Positions 32,622 through 42,457 of a DNA stretch of 64,000 bases are shown one piece after another. A program made the translations under genes and the position numbers. The notes under the pieces are model-generated. The model ran no database searches, had not been told where the DNA came from, and saw only the letters and a program-made list of their open reading frames with translations. This DNA comes from Fontibacter flavus (lineage in GTDB: Bacteria > Bacteroidota > Bacteroidia > Cytophagales > Cyclobacteriaceae). Position 1 is the first letter of the stretch, and each line of letters starts with the position of its first letter. Location of the stretch: positions 45,108 through 109,107 of the forward strand of contig NZ_JBHLWI010000029.1 in NCBI RefSeq assembly GCF_042432905.1. Reading direction: 5' to 3'.

Positions 32622-34331
32622 ATGCCAAATTTTAATATTGATGCAGAAAAACAAAGAACTTTTGACGCCATAGTAATCGGTTCGGGAATCAGTGGGGGAT
32701 GGGCTGCGAAAGAACTATGTGAAAAGGGCTTGAAAACGCTCGTGCTTGAAAGAGGCAGGGATGTCAAGCATATCAAAGATTATCCTACAGCTGACAAACA
32801 TCCCTGGGAATTTGAGTTTGGGGGAAAGCTACCTCTGGAAAAACAAGAAGAGTTTGTCCGAAGGGGAGCGCGAATTCATGAATCTACAGCACATTTTTGG
32901 ATGAAGGAAGGTGAGCAGGATATTGTCGAAGAGAAGCCATTCCAATGGACAAGGGGATACCAGGTTGGAGGAAAATCCCTTCTTTGGGCAAGGCAGACGC
33001 AACGTTGGTCTGATTTGGATTTTGAGGGTCCACTTAGAGATGGGTATGCTGTGGACTGGCCTATCCGGTACAAAGACCTGGCACCATGGTACAGCCATGT
33101 GGAAAAATTCTCCGGTATAGCAGGGAATAGAGACGGTTTGCCCCAATTGCCGGATGGGGAATTTTTGAAGCCTTTTGATTTAAGTTGCGTGGAAAAGCAC
33201 TTTCAAAAAGTAATTGCAGATAATTACCAAAACCGTCATCTGATTCATGGAAGATGTGCGCATATCACCACACCTGAACCTATCCATCAGGAACAGGGTA
33301 GGGTAAAGTGTATGAATAGAAACCTGTGCAATAGAGGATGTCCACTTGGTGGGTACTTTAGTGCCAATGCTTCCACTTTACCCTGGGCTGAAAAGACGGG
33401 CAATATGACTTTACGGCCTCATGCGGTCGTGCATTCCATTATTTATGATGAACATAAGGGGAAAGCCACAGGTGTTAGGATAATAGATGCTAATGATATG
33501 CAGCTTTATGAATATTTTGCAAAAATTATCTTTGTCAATGCCTCAGCATTGAATTCCAATTTGATTCTGCTCAATTCTACATCTTCAAGGTTCCCCAATG
33601 GTCTTGGGAATGACAATGGTTTATTGGGAAAATACATATCCTGGCATAATTACCGAGGGCAGATTTCTGCCAGGAGTGAAGACTTTCAGGACATGATGAG
33701 TACAGGCAAAAATCCAAGTCATAGTTATATTCCAAGATTTAGAAACCTTTACCAACAGGAAACGGACTTTCTCAGAGGATATGCCGTTGGCTTTGGGTCT
33801 TCTTCAAGGGCAGTTCAATTCAGTAGGGATGGGTTAGGCGAAACACTCAAAAACAATCTCTTCAACCGTTCCCTTGGCCCTTGGTGGGTCTCTGCCTGGA
33901 TGCAGGGTGAGGTTATTCCGATTGAAAGTAACCATGTCAGGTTACATGGTGAATTGAAAGATAAATATGGGATACCACAGTTGGTTTTGTCTTGCGATTG
34001 GACAGAAAATGACGATAAGATGGTGAAGGATTATATGGAACAGATGTCTGACATGTTCGAAAAGGCAGGTTTTACCCAAATCAATGCCCGCGATTCAGGG
34101 GCAGCCCCAGGTTCAGATATCCACGAAATGGGAGGAGTAAGAATGGGCCACGATCCGAAAACCTCCCTGCTCAATAAATGGAATCAGTTGCATGAATGCA
34201 AAAATGTATTTGTAACAGATGGTGCCTGCATGACCTCTACAGCAACCCAAAATCCTTCTTTGACCTATATGGCCATTACTGCCAGGGCTGCTAACTATGC
34301 CATAGAAGAACTTAAAAAAGGAAATCTATAA
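32622..34331 (+). CDS. GMC-family oxidoreductase
   Basis: A 569-aa FAD protein with the Rossmann motif VIGSGISGGWAA (GxGxxG, about residues 17-28), acidic end of strand 2 at VLERG, and the GMC C-terminal signature region TDGACMTSTATQNPSLTYMA with the catalytic-site His in SDIHEMGGVRMG. A Cys cluster (CMNRNLCNRGCPLGG) near residues 229-243 resembles that of the gluconate dehydrogenase/large GMC group. It probably oxidises a sugar or sugar acid in the periplasm, with the subunit 3 protein upstream as partner. The substrate is not known. Confidence 0.88.
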   Translation: MPNFNIDAEKQRTFDAIVIGSGISGGWAAKELCEKGLKTLVLERGRDVKHIKDYPTADKHPWEFEFGGKLPLEKQEEFVRRGARIHESTAHFWMKEGEQDIVEEKPFQWTRGYQVGGKSLLWARQTQRWSDLDFEGPLRDGYAVDWPIRYKDLAPWYSHVEKFSGIAGNRDGLPQLPDGEFLKPFDLSCVEKHFQKVIADNYQNRHLIHGRCAHITTPEPIHQEQGRVKCMNRNLCNRGCPLGGYFSANASTLPWAEKTGNMTLRPHAVVHSIIYDEHKGKATGVRIIDANDMQLYEYFAKIIFVNASALNSNLILLNSTSSRFPNGLGNDNGLLGKYISWHNYRGQISARSEDFQDMMSTGKNPSHSYIPRFRNLYQQETDFLRGYAVGFGSSSRAVQFSRDGLGETLKNNLFNRSLGPWWVSAWMQGEVIPIESNHVRLHGELKDKYGIPQLVLSCDWTENDDKMVKDYMEQMSDMFEKAGFTQINARDSGAAPGSDIHEMGGVRMGHDPKTSLLNKWNQLHECKNVFVTDGACMTSTATQNPSLTYMAITARAANYAIEELKKGNL

Positions 34332-34368
34332 GGCTTCGGATTGGATGAAAAATAAGGAAATGAAGCCT
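34331..34368. terminator. Possible bidirectional terminator between the GMC gene and aceK
   Basis: AGGCTTC (34331-34337) and GAAGCCT (34362-34368) are perfect 7-bp arms around a 24-nt AT-rich loop, between two convergent genes. The T-tract is weak. Confidence 0.35.
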
Positions 34369-34372
34369 AAAG

Positions 34373-36100
34373 TTACACTTCCTCTTCAGGTCGGAATCTG
34401 ATTTCATTGGGATAGGGCAGAGCATGGATCCATTCTCCCGATAGAATACGTTCTTGGATGCTGATCCAATAATCAGGATTAAACAGATTTTGGTGGTATT
34501 CGAAAAAATGTTCCCGGACATCCTGTCTTCCGATCATGAATCTTTTAAAATCTTCCGGAAATATATCGTTGGCTTTTATATCATACCATGGTTCTGAAGC
34601 ATATATCTGCTCAAAAGTCTCAGGTTTTGGCTTCCACCTGAAATTCATATCGGTCAAAAATTCTATTTCATCATAGTCATAAAATACCACACGCTTTTGT
34701 CTGGTCACTCCAAAATTTTTGGTCATCATGTCTCCGGGAAAGATATTGGCTTTGGCCAGCTGGAGGATGGCGTGTCCATATTCTTCAACTGCCTGTTTGG
34801 CTTCTTCAAGGGTACAGATTTCCAAATATATATTTAAAGGAATCATTCTCCTTTCAGTATATACATGTTTGATAATCAGTTCATTGTTTCTGAATTCCAA
34901 ATATGAATTTACCGTGTTTTTGAGTTCACGGATCAGTTCAGGGTGTATTCGATCCAAGGGGAGATGGAATTCCTCGAATTCATGGGTGTCAGCCATTCTG
35001 CCGACTCGGTCATGGAGACCGACCATTTTATACTTTTCGCGGACTTCCTGCCTTGTCATGGTTTTTGGAGGATCAAAATAATCTTTGATCATTTTGAAAA
35101 CGATATTGTAAGAAGGAAGTGTGAATACGGTCATCACCATTCCTTTTACCCCTTCAGCAATGACAAACTTATCTTCACTCTGCTGCAGGTGCATCAGAAA
35201 ATCCCTGTAAAATTCAGTTTTTCCATGTTTGTTGAATCCTATGGCATTATAAAGTTCATGGATCTGCTTATGGGGGATAACGGCATGCAAAAAGGCAATC
35301 ATCTGGGAAGGGATGTCCACTTCGACCATAAAATAAGATCTTGTAAAGCTGAATAGGTGGGCCATGATTTTGGGATCAAAAATCAAAGTGTCTACAAATA
35401 CACCTTTTCGGCCATTGAGAAAAGGAATGATGAATGGCATCCATTTGCCTCCAACAAATGTTCTTCCGATCAGATAGGCGGCTTTATTTCTGTAAAAAAC
35501 ACTTTTTAAAACCTGAGTAATGGTATCTTCTGAAATGGTGTACCGTGATAAAATCACTTCACGTACTGAATGGACCAAAAACTGTATGTCAGCTTCTTTA
35601 TTTAAATATTGGGTTTCGAAATCAAAATCATCTATGATTTTTTGGATGATTTTCTGTAAACCCAAAGATGAAGGATAGGTATGGTAGAGGTCTTCATTGG
35701 AATAGATATCACAGGTATTATAACCTTCATGAACAAACATCAATTCTTCATTTATAGCGAGGCCAGGATAGGATTTACGGATGATGGAGTTGAAAAAAGT
35801 TTCCGCAAGTTCCCTATCTTTTCTTTCTGTGATATTTTTTGAATAATGTTCTTTTGTGGTTTTCCAAAAATTGTAGTCGCTGTAACAATCTTTTACCAAG
35901 GCAAGAACCATGTTTTTAGTGGCATTTACCTGATCCTTGTAAAGACGTAATCTTTTGAGGTGAGTTTCCTGCATTCCACTCCAATCCCTACTTCTGAAAT
36001 GTAACGGAGATACCTTTGTCAATTTTTTGAAATTCTGGATATATTTTTCATATCCTATTTGAATTTCTTCAGCTGTTTTATTGATCAACTCTTTATTCAT
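34373..36100 (-). CDS. aceK: Isocitrate dehydrogenase kinase/phosphatase AceK
   Basis: A 575-aa protein covering the whole AceK family length, with the regulatory N-terminal half and the kinase-like C-terminal half. Recognisable segments include FVIAEGVKGMVMTVFTLPSYNIVFKMI (P-loop and Lys of the kinase fold) and FFDYDE-like VVFYDYDEIEFL. It switches isocitrate dehydrogenase off by phosphorylation when the glyoxylate shunt is needed and on again by dephosphorylation. No aceA, aceB or icd gene lies in this window. Confidence 0.92.
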   Translation of the reverse strand: MNKELINKTAEEIQIGYEKYIQNFKKLTKVSPLHFRSRDWSGMQETHLKRLRLYKDQVNATKNMVLALVKDCYSDYNFWKTTKEHYSKNITERKDRELAETFFNSIIRKSYPGLAINEELMFVHEGYNTCDIYSNEDLYHTYPSSLGLQKIIQKIIDDFDFETQYLNKEADIQFLVHSVREVILSRYTISEDTITQVLKSVFYRNKAAYLIGRTFVGGKWMPFIIPFLNGRKGVFVDTLIFDPKIMAHLFSFTRSYFMVEVDIPSQMIAFLHAVIPHKQIHELYNAIGFNKHGKTEFYRDFLMHLQQSEDKFVIAEGVKGMVMTVFTLPSYNIVFKMIKDYFDPPKTMTRQEVREKYKMVGLHDRVGRMADTHEFEEFHLPLDRIHPELIRELKNTVNSYLEFRNNELIIKHVYTERRMIPLNIYLEICTLEEAKQAVEEYGHAILQLAKANIFPGDMMTKNFGVTRQKRVVFYDYDEIEFLTDMNFRWKPKPETFEQIYASEPWYDIKANDIFPEDFKRFMIGRQDVREHFFEYHQNLFNPDYWISIQERILSGEWIHALPYPNEIRFRPEEEV

Positions 36101-36549
36101 GAAAAGGAATTTCTTCTAGCGATTAAGATATGGGATAAGATCAATAAATCAACCCATTAATTCATAAAAGTTATTTTTTGCCCAAAAGGAATTATCCTTT
36201 TTATTCTTTGAACTTTTATTTTAAAGATGGGGGGATTTTATAGATTTCATGAATGAACTGAAGTTGAATTTGATATTGCAAATCAAAGAGTTATGAATTT
36301 TATAGTTTAGTGGGTTTTGGAGTAGGAATTATTCGTTTAGTCTTACGGATTTTTGACAAAATAAAATTTTCGCAATCGATTGTTTGGACAATATCAAAAC
36401 ATTTTTTACCTTTCCCACATGTTATTCAATCATTGAATATCTACAATAGGTTTAATAGGTTTGAGAGATGGAAAAGGCTGGAACAATGTTCCGGCCTTTT
36501 TTGATTTTTGCATATTTTGTGTTTCATTCGTATTCTTTTTCCAGACAAA
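36101..36549. other. Non-coding region between aceK and a lipoprotein gene
   Basis: It holds AAAAGGA-ATTA-TCCTTTT (36184-36201), a perfect 7-bp inverted repeat before aceK; TTTGAT-N7-ATCAAA (36269-36287); a -7 box TAGGTTTG (36456-36463) with TTG 20 nt upstream; and a strong terminator-like hairpin at 36472-36503. The 64-codon plus-strand frame at 36310-36504 runs into the hairpin and looks spurious. Confidence 0.4.
36472..36503 (+). terminator. Strong terminator without an obvious upstream gene
   Basis: AAAAGGCTGGAAC-AAT-GTTCCGGCCTTTT with one G-T pair, then a T run. No plus-strand gene lies upstream for more than 370 nt, so it may end a small RNA or act as an attenuator in the leader of the lipoprotein gene at 36550. 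Confidence 0.6.
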
Positions 36550-37218
36550 ATGAAGCGTTTCAATTCCCTTTTGTTTTCAATTCCTATTGTGGCACTCATC
36601 TCGGTGAACACAAGCTCTTGCTCATCTGAAAAAAAGTCTGCTGAATCAGTTTCTGAAACAGTAGAAAGCGTGTCTGATGAGGAATTGGTTTTAGTAGAAA
36701 CGGGAGTACAGCAACTCGCAGATTGGGTTCAATTTTGGAAGAGTAACGCATCTACATTTAATCCTTCTTTATTTACTTTAGAAAGGGTGGAAGATTTCGA
36801 AGTATTGGAGTGGCCTGAAGAGAATCCCATTGGACCAAATAGCCCTTTATTTTCTTACCTCTTACCACAACCTGAAGGAGAAGGGACTGTGGATATTTAT
36901 AGCTACAAGGTTTTTATTCCTGCAGAAGGCAAGCCTGGATTCAATCCGGATTCTGAAGTAATCTATTTTAAAGAAAATGGATTGAGGGAACGCCTCTTGT
37001 TTATAGGGCCTTCCGGAGGATTTGAGGATGCCATTTGGGTAAGCCCTGATCATTTGTTGGTGGCCGGGTTTTTTGAAGAAGAACGAGGCACCACACCTAA
37101 AATTTGGTTGATTGATACGGAGCTGAAGCAGTATTCAGTATTTAAACACCCGCTTTACACAACAAATTATGCAAAAGACGGGTATTTAAGGAAGAAGCTA
37201 AGCAATATCGATTTTTGA
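36550..37218 (+). CDS. Hypothetical lipoprotein
   Basis: A 222-aa protein with a signal peptide and a likely lipobox (NTSSC, Cys about residue 24), a Ser/Glu-rich linker and a mostly beta, aromatic-rich body. I do not recognise the family. ATG 36550 (MKRFNSLLFS) is chosen over the upstream start at 36508 because it gives a clean signal peptide. Its TGA overlaps the ATG of the Nudix gene by one base, so the two are translationally coupled. Confidence 0.65.
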   Translation: MKRFNSLLFSIPIVALISVNTSSCSSEKKSAESVSETVESVSDEELVLVETGVQQLADWVQFWKSNASTFNPSLFTLERVEDFEVLEWPEENPIGPNSPLFSYLLPQPEGEGTVDIYSYKVFIPAEGKPGFNPDSEVIYFKENGLRERLLFIGPSGGFEDAIWVSPDHLLVAGFFEEERGTTPKIWLIDTELKQYSVFKHPLYTTNYAKDGYLRKKLSNIDF

Positions 37219-37859
37219 TGGAGTTTGAAAAAGTAATCAGAAAGCTTGAAAAAGCATTGAAAGAACCATTGCCCGGAAGATCAGGCCAGATTACCATGGC
37301 ACCTGTGCCCGTGGATGAATCCCGTTTTGTTGAAAATATCAGGACAGACCATAGAAAAGGTGCTGTTTTGATGCTTTTTTATCCTGATCTAAAAAATCAG
37401 ACATTTGTTCCTTTTATCAAAAGACCCACCTATCCCGGTGTACATAGCGGACAGATTGCATTTCCCGGTGGAAAAATGGAAGAAACAGACAGGGATTTGT
37501 CGATGACTGCCCTTAGGGAGACAGAAGAAGAAATAGGTGTTGATGCATCAAAAGTTGAGTTGCTTGGAAAATTGAGTGATTTGTACATTCCTCCAAGTAA
37601 TTTTATGGTTTCACCTTATGTTGGCTTCACACTTGAAAAACCCCAATTTCAGGCCCAACCTGAGGAAGTTGCAAGGATCATTAATTGTGAATTGAGTAGG
37701 ATTCTGGACAAACAATCCAGAAAAAAAGGCATTGTTCATGGGAGTGGGGGATATCGTCTGGATGCCCCTTATTTTGATATAAAATCTGAAATGGTATGGG
37801 GCGCCACAGCCATGATGCTGGGTGAATTCACTTATCTCTGGGACAAGTTAGATTTTTGA
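37218..37859 (+). CDS. Nudix hydrolase, CoA pyrophosphatase type
   Basis: A 213-aa protein with the full Nudix box G-x5-E-x7-REUxEExGU (GKMEETDRDLSMTALRETEE, continuing EIGV, about residues 89-112), directly preceded by the PGVHSGQIAFPGG segment typical of the CoA diphosphatase (YeaB/NUDT7) group. It likely cleaves CoA or acyl-CoA to 3',5'-ADP and phosphopantetheine in the cytoplasm. The start overlaps the upstream stop (TGATG). Confidence 0.88.
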   Translation: MEFEKVIRKLEKALKEPLPGRSGQITMAPVPVDESRFVENIRTDHRKGAVLMLFYPDLKNQTFVPFIKRPTYPGVHSGQIAFPGGKMEETDRDLSMTALRETEEEIGVDASKVELLGKLSDLYIPPSNFMVSPYVGFTLEKPQFQAQPEEVARIINCELSRILDKQSRKKGIVHGSGGYRLDAPYFDIKSEMVWGATAMMLGEFTYLWDKLDF

Positions 37860-37884
37860 TTTTAGGATCAATTGTGCTATTGTT

Positions 37885-39156
37885 GTGAAAAACATCAATT
37901 TCATGCAGGAAAATAGCCCTTTGATCACCAATGATGCAGTAGTTTTTGGTATACTGATGACTGTACTTGCATTGGTATTTGCCACTTCATCAAGTACCAA
38001 CAGTTTTTGGAGAAAGTTTTACAGAATAGTTCCTTCAATCTTGTTGTGCTACTTCATTCCTGCAGTATTGAATTCATTTGGTTTGATATCAGGAGAGACT
38101 TCCAGTCTTTATAAAGTTGCTTCAAGATATCTACTGCCCACTTCATTGGTATTGCTAACCTTGAGTATTGATTTTAAGGGAATCTTAAAACTTGGTCCAA
38201 AAGCATTGATCATGTTTTTAGCAGGTTCTGTGGGGATTATTTTAGGAGGACCTTTGGCCTTATTTACGGTTTCGGCAATTTTTCCGGAAGTATTGGGCGG
38301 AGTTGGGCCAGATGAAATTTGGAGAGGTTTGGCTACCATTGCCGGAAGTTGGATTGGCGGAGGGGCCAATCAGACAGCGATGTTGGAAGTTTTTGGAGCT
38401 AGTTCTACCTTATTTTCCCAAATGATAGCTGTTGATGTATTGGTTGCCAATGTTTGGATGGCTGTGCTATTATATTGGGCTGCCAAACCCGGGAAAATTG
38501 ACAAGTTATTCAAAGCAGATAGTTCTGCTATCTTTGAACTGCAGGATAAGGTTGAGAAATACCGTGAGAGTATTTTGAGGGTGCCCAGTATGTCGGATAC
38601 AATGAAGATTTTCGGAATTGGTTTTGCCCTTACTGGTTTTTCCCATTTAGTAGCAGATACTATTGCACCTTTTATTGGTGAAAATTATCCAAATTTAAGC
38701 CAATATTCCCTTGATTCTACTTTTTTCTGGATTGTGGTGATAGCCACCACAGGAGGTTTGCTATTATCCTTTACCAAAGCCAGAGAGCTTGAAGGGGCGG
38801 GTGCTTCCCGTTTGGGTTCGGTACTCTTGTATGTACTTGTGGCCACTATTGGGATGCAAATGGATTTGATGGCTGTCTTTGATAATCCCGTGTTTTTCCT
38901 GATTGGTATTTTTTGGATGATTTTCCATGTGCTGATCATGTTGTTAGTGGCTTTTTTGATCAAAGCCCCATTCTTTTTTGTGGCAGTGGGTTCTCAGGCC
39001 AATGTGGGAGGAGCAGCTTCAGCACCTATTGTGGCTTCTGCTTTTAATCCGTCATTGGCACCTGTAGGGGTTCTGATGGCGGTTTTGGGATATGCAGTTG
39101 GAACCTATGGTGCTTATATTTGCGGATTGCTCCTTCAGATGGTTCACGGGATGTGA
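37885..39156 (+). CDS. DUF819 family membrane protein
   Basis: A 423-aa polytopic protein with 10-12 hydrophobic helices and the DUF819/YjcL-type glycine-rich motifs GSWIGGGANQTAMLEVF and SQANVGGAASAPIVASAF. A transporter role is suspected; the substrate is not known. The start is GTG at 37885 or ATG at 37903. It is followed by a terminator, and 25 nt separate it from the Nudix gene, so they may share a transcript. Confidence 0.85.
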   Translation: MKNINFMQENSPLITNDAVVFGILMTVLALVFATSSSTNSFWRKFYRIVPSILLCYFIPAVLNSFGLISGETSSLYKVASRYLLPTSLVLLTLSIDFKGILKLGPKALIMFLAGSVGIILGGPLALFTVSAIFPEVLGGVGPDEIWRGLATIAGSWIGGGANQTAMLEVFGASSTLFSQMIAVDVLVANVWMAVLLYWAAKPGKIDKLFKADSSAIFELQDKVEKYRESILRVPSMSDTMKIFGIGFALTGFSHLVADTIAPFIGENYPNLSQYSLDSTFFWIVVIATTGGLLLSFTKARELEGAGASRLGSVLLYVLVATIGMQMDLMAVFDNPVFFLIGIFWMIFHVLIMLLVAFLIKAPFFFVAVGSQANVGGAASAPIVASAFNPSLAPVGVLMAVLGYAVGTYGAYICGLLLQMVHGM

Positions 39157-39182
39157 CCAAAAAGCCATATATTCAATATTTG

Positions 39183-39214
39183 AAGGTTCTTCAGTAGGGG
39201 AACCTTTTCTTTTT
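39183..39214 (+). terminator. Terminator after the DUF819 gene
   Basis: AAGGTTC-N10-GAACCTT followed by TTCTTTTTT. Confidence 0.75.
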
Positions 39215-39313
39215 TACAGAAAATTAGGAGATTAAGATAATTCAACATAAAAAGCTGAACTGAAGGCTCGATGAAGAGGTTATCATACATACATTCAAAT
39301 TTTAAATAATCAT

Positions 39314-40027
39314 ATGCAAAGACTTGAAAATAAAGTTGCCCTCATTACCGGGGGATCAAAAGGAATTGGTTTTGGTATTGCGGCCGCATTGATGGCAGAG
39401 GGTATGAACGTAGCGATTACCAGCAGATCTCTTGAATCAGCTCAGGAAGCAGCAGCTGAACTCAATAAATCAGGTAAAGGAAAAGCCTTAGCTATTGAAG
39501 CAGATGTGCGTGATTATACATCGCAGGAAAATGCTATCAAACAAGTGATGGAGAAATGGGGAAGGTTGGATTTATTAGTGGCGAATGCCGGAATTGGTCA
39601 TTTTGCGCCAGTTGAGGAGTTGAGTTTAGCCCAGTGGCATGAAACCATTGATACTAACCTTACAGGGGTATTTTATAGTGTCAAAGCAGGATTTGAGGCA
39701 CTTAAGGAATCAAAAGGATATTTTATCAGCATCTCCAGTTTGGCAGGAACGAACTTTTTTGCCAATGGATCCGCTTACAATGCAAGTAAGTTTGGTGTGA
39801 CAGGCTTCACTCAAGCTGCGATGTTGGATTTGAGAAAGTACGGTATCAGGTGTACCACCATTATGCCTGGTTCTGTGTCTACCTATTTCAATAACCACGT
39901 TCCAAACGATAAGGATGGCTGGAAAATCCAGATTGAAGACTTGGGCCAAATGGTAGTGGATCTCATGCAGATGCATCCGAGGACTTTGCCAAGCAAAATT
40001 GAAGTGAGACCGACAATGCCAGCTTAA
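39314..40027 (+). CDS. Short-chain dehydrogenase/reductase
   Basis: A 237-aa classical SDR: cofactor motif TGGSKGIGFG (about residues 12-21), NAG within LLVANAGIGHF, catalytic Ser in SISSLAG and YNASK (Tyr/Lys). The residue after strand 2 (TSRSLESA) favours NADP(H). It belongs to the broad 3-oxoacyl-ACP reductase-like group; the substrate is unknown. It stands alone, bounded by terminators. Confidence 0.87.
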   Translation: MQRLENKVALITGGSKGIGFGIAAALMAEGMNVAITSRSLESAQEAAAELNKSGKGKALAIEADVRDYTSQENAIKQVMEKWGRLDLLVANAGIGHFAPVEELSLAQWHETIDTNLTGVFYSVKAGFEALKESKGYFISISSLAGTNFFANGSAYNASKFGVTGFTQAAMLDLRKYGIRCTTIMPGSVSTYFNNHVPNDKDGWKIQIEDLGQMVVDLMQMHPRTLPSKIEVRPTMPA

Positions 40028-40048
40028 TCAGATAGATGTGGTGAATAA

Positions 40049-40088
40049 CTGAACTGTCAATTCTTGAATTGGCGGTTCAGTTTTTTTT
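40049..40088 (+). terminator. Terminator after the SDR gene
   Basis: CTGAAC...CAATTC-TT-GAATTG...GTTCAG forms a long, nearly perfect stem followed by eight T. Confidence 0.85.
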
Positions 40089-40237
40089 GTGGTATTCTTG
40101 AAAAAAACTCTCATCAGTAAATCTATCATTTTTTAATCAACTCACTTTTCAGATACCTATATGAATATCAAATTTTTGTAGTAATTTGAAACAATTGAAA
40201 GTTAATCATCAATAAGAATTTTAAGTATTTTTAACCT

Positions 40238-41935
40238 ATGAAGCTCCTGACTACCCAGGTAATGTTATTTCTTAAAAACAAGCCAGACAGAAGAAACTTC
40301 GTGACCTTACTTAGGTTTTTATTGATTCTACTTTTATTGGTTGTTGTTTTTTCTTTACTCTTTCATTTTTTGATGGAAAGGGAAGGTAGATATTTTTCTC
40401 CTGTGACAGGTTTTTATTGGACTTTGACGGTCATGTCTACACTTGGCTTTGGAGATATTACCTTTGATAGTGATTTGGGAAGATTTTTTTCAGTTGTCGT
40501 ATTGGTTACTGGTATGTTGTTTCTTCTTATTCTTTTTCCTTTCACCTTTATCAACTTTTTTTATTCCCCTTGGATGAAAGCGCAGGAGCAGGCCAAAGTG
40601 CCAAGAGAATTGCCGTCAGATACCACAGGACATGTGATTTTAACCAGATTTGGACCTGTGACTGAGTCATTGATCAAAAAGTTGAAAAGGTATAAATATC
40701 CCTATGTAGTCATTGTAAAAACTTTATCCGAAGGTCTTGAACTTCAGCAAGATGGGGTTAATGTTTTATTAGGGGATTTGGGAGATCCACAGACTTATGT
40801 CAATGCCAGGGTAGCATCTGCAGTGCTGGTAGCTACCACTGAATCTGATGTTTTAAATACCAACGTAGCTTTTACCGTAAGGGGTGTCAACAAAAACATA
40901 CCCATTATTTCCACTTGCAATTCAGAGGCATCAGTGGATATTCTAAAGTTGGCAGGAAGTAATCATGTGCTTCAGTTGGGTGAGAATATGGGACTTTATT
41001 TATCCCGAAGGGCAAATGGGGGGGATGCCAATGCGCATCTTATCGGAAGATTTGGAGAGTTGATCATTGCGGAAGCAATGGTGACAGGATGTTCATTGGT
41101 AGGCAAAACCCTCAAGGAAACAGAACTGAGACAGAAAATAGGAGTCAGTGTAGTGGGAGTCTGGGAACGGGGAAAGTTCAAAACAGCCCAGCCTGATACC
41201 ATGATTACTGAAAGCTCAGTGCTTGTTTTGGCAGGTTCTCCGAGACAAATTGAAGCATACAACAAAAAGTATGAAATCAAAAATGATAATAAAGCGCCCA
41301 TTGTCATTTTGGGAGGTGGAAGAGTTGGAAGGGCTACTGGAAGGGCTTTAGAGGCAAGGGGCATTGATTATAGGATTGTAGAGAAAGACCCAAGCAGGAT
41401 AAAGAATGCAGAGCGGACCGTACTTGGAGATGCAGCAGACCTGGATGTTTTATCAGAAGCAGGTATTAATGAATCACCCTGTGTCATCATCACTACCCAT
41501 GATGATGATGTAAATGTCTACTTGACCATTTATTGCCGATCACTAAGGCCTGATATTCAGATTATCACCAGGACAACTTTGGAAAGAAATCTGGCAGCAA
41601 TCCATAGGGCCGGAGCAGATTTTGTCATGTCTTATGCATCAATGGGTGCAAATGCCATGCTCAATATATTAAGGAAAAACGATGTGTTGATGGTAGCGGA
41701 AGGCTTGGATCTAATCAGGGTAAAAGTGCCTGGATATTTGATTGGGAAAACGATAGCGGAATCTGCCATTAGAAAGCAAACAGGTTGTACCGTCATTGCC
41801 ATTAACTGTAATGGCAAAACGCAGATCAACCCTGAACCTGAGATGGAAATCCCAGAAGGCGCTGAGATGATCCTTATTGGTACTGTTGAATCCGAAAATG
41901 AATTCTTTAGAATTTATGGAGAAGGGATTGCCTGA
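40238..41935 (+). CDS. Two-TM potassium channel protein with two RCK (TrkA-N/TrkA-C) modules
   Basis: A 565-aa protein: two membrane helices (about residues 25-47 and 86-108) flank a pore loop with filter-like sequence TLGFGD (about residues 67-72). Two Rossmann TrkA-N domains follow (HVILTRFGPVTESL and IVILGGGRVGRATG), each with a TrkA-C domain. It is a ligand-gated K+ or cation channel of the inner membrane; the second RCK keeps the GGGRVG nucleotide motif. It stands alone. Confidence 0.88.
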   Translation: MKLLTTQVMLFLKNKPDRRNFVTLLRFLLILLLLVVVFSLLFHFLMEREGRYFSPVTGFYWTLTVMSTLGFGDITFDSDLGRFFSVVVLVTGMLFLLILFPFTFINFFYSPWMKAQEQAKVPRELPSDTTGHVILTRFGPVTESLIKKLKRYKYPYVVIVKTLSEGLELQQDGVNVLLGDLGDPQTYVNARVASAVLVATTESDVLNTNVAFTVRGVNKNIPIISTCNSEASVDILKLAGSNHVLQLGENMGLYLSRRANGGDANAHLIGRFGELIIAEAMVTGCSLVGKTLKETELRQKIGVSVVGVWERGKFKTAQPDTMITESSVLVLAGSPRQIEAYNKKYEIKNDNKAPIVILGGGRVGRATGRALEARGIDYRIVEKDPSRIKNAERTVLGDAADLDVLSEAGINESPCVIITTHDDDVNVYLTIYCRSLRPDIQIITRTTLERNLAAIHRAGADFVMSYASMGANAMLNILRKNDVLMVAEGLDLIRVKVPGYLIGKTIAESAIRKQTGCTVIAINCNGKTQINPEPEMEIPEGAEMILIGTVESENEFFRIYGEGIA

Positions 41936-41971
41936 AAAAGAGGCTATCCAATCATGTTCAACTTCGTATGG

Positions 41972-42457
41972 TCATTTCCAAAGTCCTCTTTTTTTTTCTC
42001 TTGCTTCCCTTTGAAGCCTTATAAATAATTCCGCATGTTTGACATTTGGAGGTACGGTCATAACAGTTGCATATCCTTGGGCTACAAGGTGAGCATTTAA
42101 AAAAGTGCCATCTTCTAGGTAAACATAAGCAAGAGTTCTTTTATACCGGTCATATTTGCTGACATCAAATTCAAGTCTGATTTTTTTTCCAAGGAGTAAT
42201 CTTTCTATATAGGCAGAAGCCTCTTTTCCGTAATGACCAATATCTTTTCTTCCAGTCCGCCGTGCTTCAGGTGCATCAATACCAATGAGTCGGATTTTTT
42301 CAGAATTTCCTTTATGATCCATCACCCAGAAAGTATCACCATCAACAAATTTGGATATTTCAAGCCATTTTGAGGAAACTTGCTGATCTTGTGCCCAAGA
42401 AGAAAAAAGGGTTATGAAGAATAAAAGGTAAAATGAAATTAATACTTTATGCATCAT
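41972..42457 (-). CDS. Secreted staphylococcal nuclease-like thermonuclease
   Basis: A 161-aa exported protein: signal peptide ending near SSWAQ, then the SNase domain with VDGDTFWV, RLIGIDAPEARR, YGKEASAYIERLLLGKKIRLEFD and YDRYKRTLAYVYLEDG, including the catalytic Arg and Glu positions. Ca2+-dependent cleavage of DNA or RNA outside the cytoplasm is expected. The start at 42457 gives the clean signal peptide; the upstream in-frame start at 42505 does not. Convergent with the channel gene. Confidence 0.85.
   Translation of the reverse strand: MMHKVLISFYLLFFITLFSSWAQDQQVSSKWLEISKFVDGDTFWVMDHKGNSEKIRLIGIDAPEARRTGRKDIGHYGKEASAYIERLLLGKKIRLEFDVSKYDRYKRTLAYVYLEDGTFLNAHLVAQGYATVMTVPPNVKHAELFIRLQREAREKKRGLWK

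Noticed and set aside
36184..36201. AAAAGGA-ATTA-TCCTTTT before aceK as a member of the same operator family
   Set aside because: The spacing between the AAAGGA and TCCTTT cores is 4 nt rather than 8, so it cannot be the same site; kept only as a local inverted repeat.
36310..36504. Plus-strand 64-codon frame
   Set aside because: It runs into the strong terminator hairpin, has no family features, and lies in an AT-rich non-coding region.
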